Shown here in pieces: positions 24,782 to 34,887 of a stretch of 64,000 nt of DNA (positions are counted from its first letter, which is position 1; each line of letters opens with the position of its first letter). Made by a program: the position numbers and the translations under genes. The DNA comes from Eopsaltria australis (Eukaryota; Chordata; Aves; Passeriformes; Petroicidae): the NCBI GenBank assembly GCA_034509425.1, contig JAVTVJ010000474.1:186001-250000 (forward strand), written 5' to 3'. The notes under the pieces are model-generated. The model did not search any database, was not told where the DNA came from, and saw nothing but the letters and a program-made list of their open reading frames with translations.

Positions 24782-25700
24782 TGTTATGATCCAATTATTA
24801 AAGTTCTTTGGAAATACCTCTGCCCGAATTAAGGTACAAACGAGACCATATGCCAATCAATAGTATGGGTTTTATTTGATAGTAAATATGAGAGAGAGAG
24901 AGAGAAGAAAAGAGAGAAAAGAGGAAGTAGGGAGAAAGATGGGGGGACAGAGAGGGACAGGGACAAAGAAGTATCACCACTCTGTGGGCCCCACTGATGT
25001 CCTGATGTCCTCTTCAGCTGGTCTCGGTGGTGGAAGTCCCCCAAAAGCACAGAATGCCATGGGTTAATATGCACTCAGGCCAGGTGGAAATGTCCAGGCT
25101 TGTCCCCCTGGGGGAGGGGGCAGCCTCTAGCAGCAGACTCTGCTTGCATCACGTGCAGTCCTGTGGTGCAAGGCGTCTGGGGAGCACTTTGGGGGGTCTG
25201 TGATAGATTGTGACTCCCCCTCAGCTGCCTCTCATGTGAGAGTCCCATGGATGTGGCTTGTGGGGTTGGGGGTTCCACAGCTGGGCCAGTTTGTGTAATG
25301 GAGGATGAGTGTGTATTGCCTCTGACCAGAGGTTACACCATCCTCCTCCCCCCTTCAGCTGGGGGGTAAGACTGTGTAAACGTGGCTTCTGTGAGCTGTG
25401 CTCTGCCCCCACCCCAAACTCAGCCAGAAATGATTCTCAGTACAGCTGGTGGCTTCAGCCTCTGTGGACGCATTCCTTTCCCTCAGACTGAGATGATTGA
25501 ACAATAGTCTTTTCCCTTTATCTAATCTCAGCAGTTTGGCTCGCAGTCCAAAGTCCCAGTCAGGTATCTTCAGGGAGGCTTCTCTGATCAAAACTTTATA
25601 TCAATGTTTGAGGCATGAACTATTTTCAGTCTCTGACAAGGGGTCACCTGAATGGAAAGTGACTTCTCCTCCAGGAAGCTTAAAGATAAAACTACACCGA
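24782..25700 (-). mobile_element. Probable LTR insert in provirus A (right end uncertain)
   Basis: The composition changes abruptly at 24782 (TGTTATGATCC). A minus-strand AATAAA lies at 24871-24876, then a GA-rich microsatellite at about 24890-24935, then GC-rich sequence unlike the AT-rich pol around it. This fits a minus-strand LTR with U5 at left and U3 at right. I could not find a matching TSD, and the right end is placed only by the return of AT-rich sequence. Confidence 0.5.
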
Positions 25701-25730
25701 CATACTGAATGACTGAAGGGGATAAGTTGT

Positions 25731-26093
25731 TTGGTACCAGGGTGTGAATGTTATCCATTTGTTCACTTTAAGTATAGTTATTGTCAAGAAATTTGGGTTA
25801 CACATTGTAAGAGGGGATACAAACCAAAAGAACTTTGTACAAGGTACTTGGAGAAGGAATATGCTTTAACCACCCATACCTTAGTAGTCGCCACTAATGC
25901 GGGCATATTAGAATTAGACTCTCCAAAGTGGTATCACTTGTTCAAAAAGGGGGTGAGGGGTAAATTAGATTCAAAGGCACAGGCCCTAGCAATTGAGTGC
26001 CGACGGTCAAACAAGGTGCCCTGTAGTGCTGATGCAGTCAAACTATCAAGGTGGGACATCTTTAAAAAGAGGTATGCGGCTTGTTCCAATTAG
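25731..26093 (+). other. Unidentified ORF inside provirus A
   Basis: An uninterrupted 120-codon frame with several cysteines and aromatic residues (for example YSYCQEIWVTHCKRGYKPKE) sits between integrase debris and envelope debris. It is in far better condition than its neighbours, which all have stops every few dozen codons. I recognise no integrase DDE core, envelope or accessory family. It may be part of an inserted element, a remnant in a frame that stayed open by chance, or a captured sequence. Confidence 0.3.
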
Positions 26094-26119
26094 GGGTCCC
26101 CTGAAGAATACTCTTGCTG

Positions 26120-26890
26120 CCGAGAACATGCACTCCCTCGCCACAGGTGGCAACCCTGTGGGTGGAAGCAGAGGCAGAGGAGTATGCCTGTGGGGAATCC
26201 TGATGGTCCTGAGTCTGATAATGGACAAGACGGCCAGTCTGCTCCCTGAGAATCACCTCAGTGTTGAGAAGCAGAGCCCAGCCCAAAACTGTAGGCAGCG
26301 CTTTAAGACCACCCTAACAGAACAGGTGGCTATAGAGATCATGGCATACCAGACCCACTCTGACTGCAAAAGTGGCAATGAGAAGAGAAACTGCATACAT
26401 AATGACACTCAGTATAAAAAGAAATAATCTGCTATAGTCCGAAAGCAATTCCTAGGGATTGGTGGTTAAAGGCACGATCCATGAAGAAATATAAGAAAGT
26501 ATTAACTCATGCATTATACAAATGAGCAGTTGAGCCTGTGATACCCACCTGTGACAAATGTAATCATTCTGTATGGATTGGAAAAAAAAAAGAAACAATG
26601 TTTTTGGAATATTCCCAAGTCAGTACAACCTGCTATGATCGCAGCCAATTAAGAATGTGCACTATGGGTGGAAAACATACTGGGTTGGAGAAAATACAAA
26701 ATATGACAAAAGGTTTTCTGTCAGTAATGAGGGCTTAATGACTAATTATCTCAACGATAATGATGAACTAATTTGCTTACGATATAACAAAATTTTTTGT
26801 TTTGCAAAAGATGATAAAAGAGTAGATCCAGAGACTAGGATGAAATAAATTGTTCAAGAATTAAAGAAACAGGAGTCAGACAAAGAGAAA
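26120..26890 (+). pseudogene. env: Envelope surface-subunit remnant of provirus A
   Basis: A hydrophobic stretch GVCLWGILMVLSLIM near 26178-26223 suits an envelope leader. Further on, CDKCNHSVWIG (26554-26590) and, after a frame change, GKTYWVGENTKY are typical of the surface subunit of gammaretrovirus-like envelopes (CXXC region and the GKTYW motif). Stops and frameshifts separate these pieces. No transmembrane subunit, furin site or CX6CC motif is visible before the 3' LTR, so env is truncated as well as broken. Confidence 0.55.
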
Positions 26891-26993
26891 TGTAATTGTT
26901 AAGTCTTATAAATATAGAAGGATAAAATTAAAATTGTGTAATAAGCAAACCTAATCAAACTTACCATAAAAGCACGAATTAATATTTTAACAT

Positions 26994-27007
26994 AAAAGGA
27001 GAGGGAT
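26994..27007 (+). promoter_or_regulatory. Polypurine tract of provirus A
   Basis: AAAAGGAGAGGGAT directly abuts the 3' LTR, the position of the plus-strand primer. Confidence 0.85.
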
Positions 27008-27559
27008 TGTAGTATATGTTGCAAAATAATTCGTGCTAAAATTTAAGATTACAGCATTTTACTGAAGTTGAGAGAAAGCACAAATGCCGGAAACAGGTAG
27101 CCCCAAAAATTGCGCATTTCGTGGGATTTCCTCATCTGGCAGAGCTCCACAATATGTATTATACATGTGTATAAACAAAGATATGGCTCCAGGATATGGA
27201 TTCCATGTGTGCATATACACTAAATAATATACGTCGCCAGAAACTCATTCCATCAGCAAAATCGACTACTGATTTCAAAAACTGTCGTCAGACGTGGCGG
27301 AAGGACAGGAAAAAACTACATTGTTGTATTGAAAAGATAAAATTAACAAAGAAGAAAAAAGGTATAAAAAGACACCTCATGAAAACCACAGCGGGGAACT
27401 GGTGAGATTCGAACCGACAGTGTTTCGGACCCAGTTCACCCCAACGCCGATCGTCTGGCTCGGCGTTGTTTTTTTGCTTCGTGGCTCTTTCTCAAATTTT
27501 ATACTTTGATTTTTAATAAATTCTTTTTAATCATAAAATTGGCTGATTCATTTATAACA
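27008..27559 (+). repeat. 3' LTR of provirus A
   Basis: 552 bp, the partner of 18381-18933. Differences cluster in R (near 27440-27475). In this copy the second R hairpin, CAACGCCGA to TCGGCGTTG at 27442-27468, is a perfect 9-bp stem with a 9-nt loop, followed by a T tract. Confidence 0.95.
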
Positions 27560-28453
27560 GGGGGCATTCATTTTTTCCTCCCACACAGAAAGAGCACAGG
27601 AATGAAGGCACCTACAAAAGGTACCACATAGAGACTTTAAGTTAATGAATATAACCAAGCTTATTTTCAAAGAAGGAAGAGATGAGGAGTGCTTTAATGC
27701 TGAAAATTCTTTTGTAAAAAACATGTTGATAAAGTTGGCTGTAATATGCCCTGTAATATATGAATAATGGTCTAAAAGAGGTGAGAAAAGGGAATGCAAT
27801 GATCTAGGTTGTAAGCAGTGGACTGAGACTTTTGTGTATAAGATTTTTCCTTTCCCCAGGAAACAGTAGAAGACGACTTGTGTTGCTGATGATGAAGTAA
27901 GGGGATGTCGTTGCCACTGTAATAGAAACATTCGCTCTCAAAAAGAACACCTCAATGACCATCATATGTCCATTGGTAGTAGCCCTGGGAAAGCTACTGA
28001 AATGGGAAGGGGTCTGGAAAAGCAAATGTCTTCTATCAAGGGGAGGGTTGCTTGCTGGAAAGCTAATAACCATGGAAACTATGTTTCCTATGGGGGTCAA
28101 CATGATAAAACAAAAGAAAGCTTCTCTCTCTACATGAATTAAGAAAACTGTTTTGTTCCAGAGGTGGTGGATTAACTATAAGTTGAAGTGTTACCTTTTG
28201 TATGGTCAGTAGGAAATAAAATGGAAAAGGTGGGGAGGGGAAAAGAGTGTTCTAAAAGGTTTGGTGTTGATGCCTAATTATTATTCCTATTTTAAGTCTG
28301 TTAATAAAATTCCTTTTTTTGTATTCCTTAAAGTATAAGCCTGCTTTGCCTACTATTAATCCTTATCTCACAACAAAATCAAATAATGTTGTCTACAAAA
28401 TTAATGTTTATACCTAATTTTGATCCCCAAACCTCATAAACTGCTACACTTTG

Positions 28454-29542
28454 CTCACCTGTTTTTACCACCCAATGTGAGAAAAACATAGAAGGGTTTT
28501 GATGACTTAGAAAAATTATGGGTCTTGTTGTCTGGCAGAGTAGACACAGAGATGAGGCAATTTCCAATGAGATTTTACAGGACCTGCAGCTCCCAGGAAC
28601 GGCACATTTTTGAGCATCAGTGCACTATGGTGCCTGAAACACCTGGGCCCTAGGCAGTTGCCCTAATTTGAAGCCATGTTCAACTGCCTGGGATTGCACT
28701 GATGGTAGTGGATTTGTTTAAATACCTTCAAACTAAGCCTAAACTGTTCCTTGCTCCATCAGGGTCTGTAGCATGTGTTGGTCAATGTATTAATTAGACG
28801 ACAGCGCTAGCCGTGAGGTGAAGGGGTCCTCGGATGTGCTGCAGTCACGCTGATGCACTGGCTGCAGAGCATGAGCTGGAGCAGCTTCCCGGGGGCTGCT
28901 GCTTCTTGCTGTGCAACAGCATCAAGTGTCTCTGTGCCACAGCACAGCAGGATGGCGAGCCCTGCATCCCTTTCAAAACGGGAATAGTGTTACTGAGTGT
29001 TGCAGGAATCAAATGTCTCTTAAACATCAGGTGAGACTTTACCTTAAGAAAGCATTCATGTTTAACAGCTCCTTTCCTATGACAGATTCCACAAACATTG
29101 TTCTTTGATCAAAAACACCAGTGAGCTTATTTCTCATATTTGTAAAGAAAGATAACTACCTGTAATTAAAGTAGTTTCATATAAAACTTAATATTTGGGT
29201 TGCATATAGTCTAATTAGACAGGAGCTTTTTAAATTTATCGTTCTTTCTTACTTCCCCATTATCTATATCAATTTTCCACACCAAAAATGAAAGTTAAGA
29301 GTATATAAATAAAGAGTAGATATTGCAGTCTCAAGGCATGACAACCTGCATTTTCACTATTGACCTGTCCATGAGTTCCTGCAATGAAATATGGCTTGAA
29401 TATTTGTCTACTTTTTTTCTATGGAAGTCTACCCACTGGTGCCCTGTAGAGAATTATTCCCTTGCTCCCTCTGTTTGAAGAGGATTTGGATACTGCTCAG
29501 CATTTGGGTTTTGTTAGCTCCATTTTCCTTTTTGCTTGGTAG
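28454..29542. other. Anonymous DNA
   Basis: No feature can be supported; it is moderately AT-rich unique-looking sequence. Confidence 0.4.
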
Positions 29543-29731
29543 CCTGTGATACCGCTATTTTACTCTTGGAAATGTATGGCACTGAGCAAAGTAATTCAGA
29601 ACATTTCAGACAGCATGTGTTAATGTGGCTCCCCTTTCCAAAACTTCCAAGCCTCTGTCTTTCCACAGCGGATAAATACTATGAAAGAATCTATGCAGCA
29701 GCTTTGTTGGGTCACTTAAGAGTTGATATAT
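29543..29731 (+). other. Exon-like ORF b (63 codons)
   Basis: The acceptor is ...tttttgcttggtag (last base 29542) and the donor TATAT|GTAAGT starts at 29732. The 189-bp interval is open, enters and leaves in phase 1, and encodes helix-like sequence such as DTAILLLEMYGTEQSNSE and DKYYERIYAAALLGHLRVDI. I do not recognise the family. Phase agrees with exon-like ORFs a and c on the same strand. Confidence 0.3.
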
Positions 29732-30003
29732 GTAAGTAGAAGCCTGGGACATGATGATCCTGCATAGTCTGGCAGTTTTCTTGGGGGTTAGCTGGATTCT
29801 GTTTCCCACCAGCTCTTAGCAGAGGGGAAATTGCCACCATTTTCAGTGTAGATTACACACTCCTTCTGATGTTTCACTAATTTGACCTTAATGTTCTGGT
29901 TTAAATCTGCAGCACATGCTGAAAACAGATATATAGATTGCTTAAATGTACATCTCTAAGCTTCTTGAATTGCACCTCCTCCCTTCATTCTAAGGTTCCT
30001 TAT

Positions 30004-30932
30004 TGCTAAGGGTTGACCCTTGCTGGTTTGCCAGGTGTTCATCAAAGCTGCTCTGTCACTTGCCTCCTCATCTAGACAGGGAGAGAAAATATAGCAAAAG
30101 GTTTATGGGTCGAGGTTAGAACAGGAAGAGATCACTCATCAATTACTGTCAATGAGAACTGTGGTCAGCTCATCACACGTCTCTGCTGCTCCTTCTTCCC
30201 CTCCAGTGGGAGAACTCTTCACCTTCTTTTCCTCCTCCAGCAGGAGACAGATCTCCATGATCTCCTCCAATGTGAGTCCTTCCCATGGGCTTCTGTTCTT
30301 CCTGAACTGCTCCAGTGAGGGTCCCTTCCACAAGGTGCAGTCCTTCTGGAGCAGACTGCTCCAGCGTGAGCCTCCCATGGGATCACAAATCCTGCCAGCA
30401 AACCTGCTCCAGTGTGGGCTCCTCTCTTCATTGGTCCAGAGATCTTGACAGGAGCCTGCTTGGTCACAGGTTTTCTTGGGGGTCACAGACTCCTTTGGTC
30501 ATCCAGCTGCTCTGGTATGGGGTTGTCCATGGACTGCAGGTGGATCTCTGCTCTCCCATGGTCCTCCATGGGCTGCAGGGTCACAGCTGCCTCACCATAT
30601 CCTGCACCATGGGCTGCAGGGGAATCTCAGTTCCATTGCCTGGAGCACCTCCTTCCCCTCCTTCTGCACTGACCTGAGTGTCTGCAGGACAGTTTCTCTC
30701 ACATATTGTCACACTTCTCTCTCCAGCTGTAGTTGAGCAGGTGGGTTTTTTCCCCTCTTTTAACTCTATTATCCCTGAAGTGCTGAAGGCCTTGGCCTTG
30801 TCCAGCAGATCTGTCTTGGAGCCAGTTGACATTGGTTCTGTTGGACATGTGGAAGCTTCTAGCAGCTCCTCACACTATAGCCTCCCACAGCCAAACCTGC
30901 CATGCAAATGAAATGCGTTTATATGCGGACAA
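30004..30932 (-). mobile_element. Solo LTR-like element, minus strand
   Basis: Its left end, GGGTTGACCCTTGCTGG, is homologous to the LTR at 21398. Five-base repeats cttat flank it (29999-30003, 30933-30937), giving 929 bp. The right end reads ...GGACAA rather than a clean CA, so the right boundary may be off by a base. Many CTCCA-rich imperfect repeats in 30190-30700 give overlapping ORFs on both strands that are not genes. Confidence 0.75.
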
Positions 30933-30937
30933 CTTAT

Positions 30938-33053
30938 CATTTTGTCCAAATTTAAATTGCTGAATAGTAAATCAAATGGTCTGAAAATTACTGAGAGTTC
31001 AGTGTGTCCTCAACTAGACATCACAGAATTATAAAAGAGAAAGGGTTAGGAGGGATTCTTTTATCCAGATGCTGGAGATTTCATAGTATTCTTGAGCTCC
31101 TGTGCTTTATCATGTTAGACACTTGTGTCAGTAGAATAAAAATTATATTCTTATTTTTATTATCATCTTCTCTACTGAAAGCTGTTTTACACAGTGGAAG
31201 ACTATTTTGATAGTCTTCATTTGATCCATTTGATTTTTGTTCCTTAGATTTTACTATACCACTTCCTTCGCATTCCGTTTCTAAGCGTCTTTATCTTATT
31301 CTTCTTTGGACTCTCAAATACAGGCAATTGAGAAAATTGGTTTACTTTCAACTAAACTTTTAGCAGAAAAAAAAGAAGACAAATGAAAAATAGATAGGTG
31401 GTTTTGAAATGACAGGATTAATGACAAGAATATTTGAAGGCGTGTCACAGATTCTGAGATACAATGAAATGTGCCTAAATCTGATCCATCACTGTGAACC
31501 TGACACCATATGTTTTTGGGACAATGCCTGTTATCTTCTTTTGGGAAGTTTTTTTAATGGTCCCTAATGTACCCGTAATCAAATTATTTTTCTATTCTTC
31601 TTTTCTTTTTGGAGATAAGGATATATAAGGAAAAGGATATGATATAATCTATCTGTCTCTTCTGCCCACTCAGTCAAGTATTGTCTGATTATATGTGTAA
31701 AGTCTAATCATAATTTTGTGCCTGCCTTAAGCACAATCACAAGTAAAATAGGCAGATAGGAATATAATTTGAGTTCTGTGCATCACTTAAGCAAAGAAGG
31801 ACTGATTAAGAAAATATATCTATTCATCTATTCTCTATTACAAAGTCAGAACAACCACAAAAATTACAGTCATTCTCTAAAAACTGTCATAATATTTGAC
31901 TGGAAAAAAAAAATGGGGAACTTGCCAGGTAAAATCTTTTAATCTTTTCAGTCTTAAAATATGGCTTTTCATTGTACACAAGCCTTTCCTTTAATATAGC
32001 TAAGTTGTTTGGGTTTTGTTTTTTCCTGAAAGGGATTATCTGTTTATGAATACTGCTTCTTGAAGGGCAAAAAGCTTTATTAAATCACTATAACCATAGA
32101 GAATACAGGCCTTATTTCCATTTTATAGCTGGAAATCTCTGAAGATCTTGATTCATGTATGTCAGGTGATACACCATCAGCTAGGGGTTTGAGAAATACG
32201 AACTGTAAGCCTTTATGCTTATATACATCTATTAATGAACTGCCGTTATCATGCTACACCAAAAGAGTCCTTGTAAACACAGGATCAACCATTTCAATGG
32301 GCTCTTATGAGCAACAAGATTCAAGTGATAAGCAGTAATTAATTAAGCCACGGCAACTCAGAATCCTCAGCCAGCAGTCTGGCTGTCCTCAAGGTAGCAT
32401 GAGGGCAGAGCAAGTGGCTAAAAACTTCCTGAGAATCAGGTCATGTTAGTCTCAAAATCATGAGCCAGTTTGGAAAATGGAAGCTAGATATTGTGGGGTG
32501 AATCCTTAATTCTTGAAGAAAGTGACAGAAAAAGACCAGAACATGTAAAATGTGAGGATATGAAAATAAGGCGGAATGAATGTTCAGTACTTACCATCCA
32601 GTATTCTCTCATCACATTCCTGGAGTTCAGAGACCTACAAAAATATCTTCATGTTGAAAAAGAAAACAAATAATGCTTAAATGTTATATTTCCTGGGTTT
32701 TGATGAAAACAAACATGGCAAATAAACATCTTAATGTCTGGTACCGGTTTCTGTTTGTTCAACATGATGTTTTGGTAGTATTGAACAGTCATCACAGATG
32801 ACTTGGTTATCTTTACTTACTTATATCCCTGTGTATAAAGTGCACAGTTGATTTAATTTGACTGTATTTGAAACCCACATTCAAGCATGTAAGATGATGT
32901 GTTAAAGGATGAAAGCAAAGGCCTGATTGCCTGGATGCATAAAAAGTGTAGCTTTAATACTGGTACTCAAGATGGCAGCATGAAAACATAAAACAAATGC
33001 TTCAGTGGAGCCTTTTCAGAGTGCCACTGGCTCTTCCCCATTCTTCATTTTAG
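30938..33053. other. Anonymous DNA
   Basis: AT-rich, with no LTR end, CR1 tail or supported exon. Confidence 0.4.
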
Positions 33054-33174
33054 ATCCTGGTGAATTCCTACCAAATCTTCCAGCTGCAATGAATGATATT
33101 GTGATGAGCAACTTCTCCCATCAAAATGACAACTATGATATTTTAAAAGAACATCTTGGTTCTTATTATGAGTG
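33054..33174 (+). other. Exon-like ORF c (about 40 codons)
   Basis: An acceptor ...ccccattcttcattttag precedes 33054 and a donor TG|GTAATA follows at 33175. The frame that continues from phase 1 is open and reads PGEFLPNLPAAMNDIVMSNF, then an acidic and aromatic stretch ending GSYYEW. If the donor is ignored, a TAA stops the frame immediately, so this could also be a terminal exon. No family is recognised. Confidence 0.28.
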
Positions 33175-34719
33175 GTAATACTTTCCTGCATTTAAATGTA
33201 TTCCCCAGCACAGATGTATCCCTATTATCCCTTTGCTTCTCCATCTTATGAGTTAGACATCTACACTTTCCTATCAATGCACATGCATTATCTAATTGTT
33301 TTGTCCCTAATAAATATCTAATGTGCTTAGCTACAAACCAACATAGTGTGTGCTTTGCCTATAGAGATGAAAACTACTTAATTTATTACTCATAAATTAT
33401 ATAGAGTTTCATGCCAAGAAGCTTTGGTACCGTGAACTCAGATACATTGAAATGTTCTTGTCAGGTATCATTATGTGATTGTGTTTTATCACACAGAAGG
33501 GATAATTGTACTAGGGTAAAACAGAAGGGGTAAAACGAGAGTAAACCAGAAAGTTTCCAGTAAATCAGTGACCAAAATTAGGAAATATTAATAGGGTGAA
33601 CAGACACAATACATCTGGAGCCAAATAAATCCCTATGAAGAACTTTCCAAAAGAAATTCTTGCAAAAGCACAGTACTTCCATGAAGGTAGAAACTGGTAT
33701 ATGTTAAATCTCCATGACATTGTAGCAATATTAAACTAACAATGCTTAAATACTCCAGGCCCCGTTTATATCTTTAAATCTTCACATCAGCATATTTTCA
33801 TTGACAGCAAACTAGAACAACATGTGAGAGATGGAGAAAGATGTCTGGTATTACAGGTTATGCTAAATCTCTATAATAAGAGTTTTCTGTTATGTTTAGA
33901 AAAGAGTATGGTGATTTAAAGAAGAGTATGGGCTGTATGTCATCTGTTAGTGATGTGAGTGTGCCTCTCCCTTTAGGAAACAGAGGGGTGGCTGCTAAAT
34001 TGGTCTAAGGGAGAGCTCTTAGAAAGGAAGTAGCTAGAGCAGATTTTGCTGTATTCTTGAAGACAGTGTTATATTTATAGATTTTCATAGTAATTTCAAC
34101 TTTAAAACTGTCCCAAGTTTGGCAATGTAGGATAGATCAAGTAAGTAAACAAGTTATCATTAGAAAATGCCTAGACTCTGGGTCAGTCTTTTTTTTTTTT
34201 TGCTTTTCCTAAAATGGGAAAATGATCTGCAAATGCCCACAACATCTGACATTATTTACCAGAGGGGATATAGTATTGTAATCTTCTCTTCCTATTAATG
34301 GAAGTCATGGAAAAGAGGAGGTATTTGTAAGACTTACATCAGTTTCTTAGTCCCCGTCTGTAGCAGCATTTCCAAAGAGTCAAATGTAGCCATCTGGTTA
34401 CCATCCGGGTTTTATCAAACAGCATGGGACATTTCCAAGTAGTTATGCAGAAAAAACTGAGCATCAACAGTTTGTGTGTAAAAGTACCTGAAAGAAATAT
34501 GCATACTCTGCCATGGAAGCTCCATCATACGGAGCATATGACCAGCTTTTTATCCAGTACTTTCTTTGAATATCTATTCATTTTGATGACAGTAATCCCT
34601 CTGACTTGTGGCAGACTGAGTCTGGCCTTTGCTTTCTGAGTTATAATCAGTCTAGCTGAATTGTACCTTCTGGTATCAGTGATGTAAGACTGGATTTTTA
34701 TAGCACTTACTCATTACAG
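33175..34719. other. Anonymous DNA
   Basis: AT-rich with a T11 run near 34190. Nothing further can be supported. Confidence 0.4.
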
Positions 34720-34887
34720 GGACTTACACCCCAGTTAAAGGCAGTTGTACCTGCTGAGCATGGCTTCATGGAGATTCTGCTGAAGAGAGAAAGCACTTTG
34801 CAACTTTCCCATGTTTTTGCTTTGCAACAGTACCTATTCCTTAGGCTTCTTTGGAACCATAGAATACCCAAAGGAATGTTATACCTC
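34720..34887 (+). other. Exon-like ORF d, interrupted by a solo LTR
   Basis: A good acceptor ...cttactcattacag ends at 34719 and is followed by 56 open codons with helical character (HGFMEILLKRESTLQLSH). The frame runs straight into the solo LTR at 34888, whose 5-bp duplication acctc lies in it. If this was an exon, the LTR destroyed it. Its entry phase (0) does not match the exit phase of c, so it is weaker than a-c. Confidence 0.18.

Larger units (their letters stand above)
18381..27559 (+). mobile_element. Provirus A, gammaretrovirus-like, heavily degraded interior
   Basis: A 9.18-kb element with two LTRs (18381-18933, 27008-27559) in direct orientation, TSD ggggg (18376-18380, 27560-27564), a PBS directly after the 5' LTR and a polypurine tract before the 3' LTR. 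Interior order: leader, MGQ-type gag start, gag debris, inserted solo LTR, RT debris, two RNase H-like segments, integrase N-terminal debris, a second LTR-like insert, an unknown ORF, envelope surface-subunit debris. Every gene has multiple stops and frameshifts. Despite that, the LTRs differ at only about nine positions plus one indel by my reading, so they look much younger than the interior. Confidence 0.93.
17626..28448 (+). mobile_element. Solo LTR, 1.65-kb family copy 2, split by provirus A
   Basis: The two halves, 17626-18380 and 27560-28448, join into a 1.64-kb LTR that matches 4440-6116 along its whole length. The outer ends carry a perfect 5-bp TSD ctttg (17621-17625 and 28449-28453). 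The interruption is provirus A, whose own 5-bp duplication ggggg sits at the break. Because the host LTR has a complete, matching structure once the insert is set aside, the order of events is certain: this LTR became solo or inserted first, and provirus A came later. Confidence 0.95.

Noticed and set aside
24829..25074. Serine/leucine-rich ORF over the GA microsatellite
   Set aside because: Low-complexity translation of a simple repeat.
30139..30832. Multiple overlapping ORFs of 77-120 codons on both strands
   Set aside because: They come from CTCCA-rich imperfect repeats inside an LTR-like element; no consistent coding strand.
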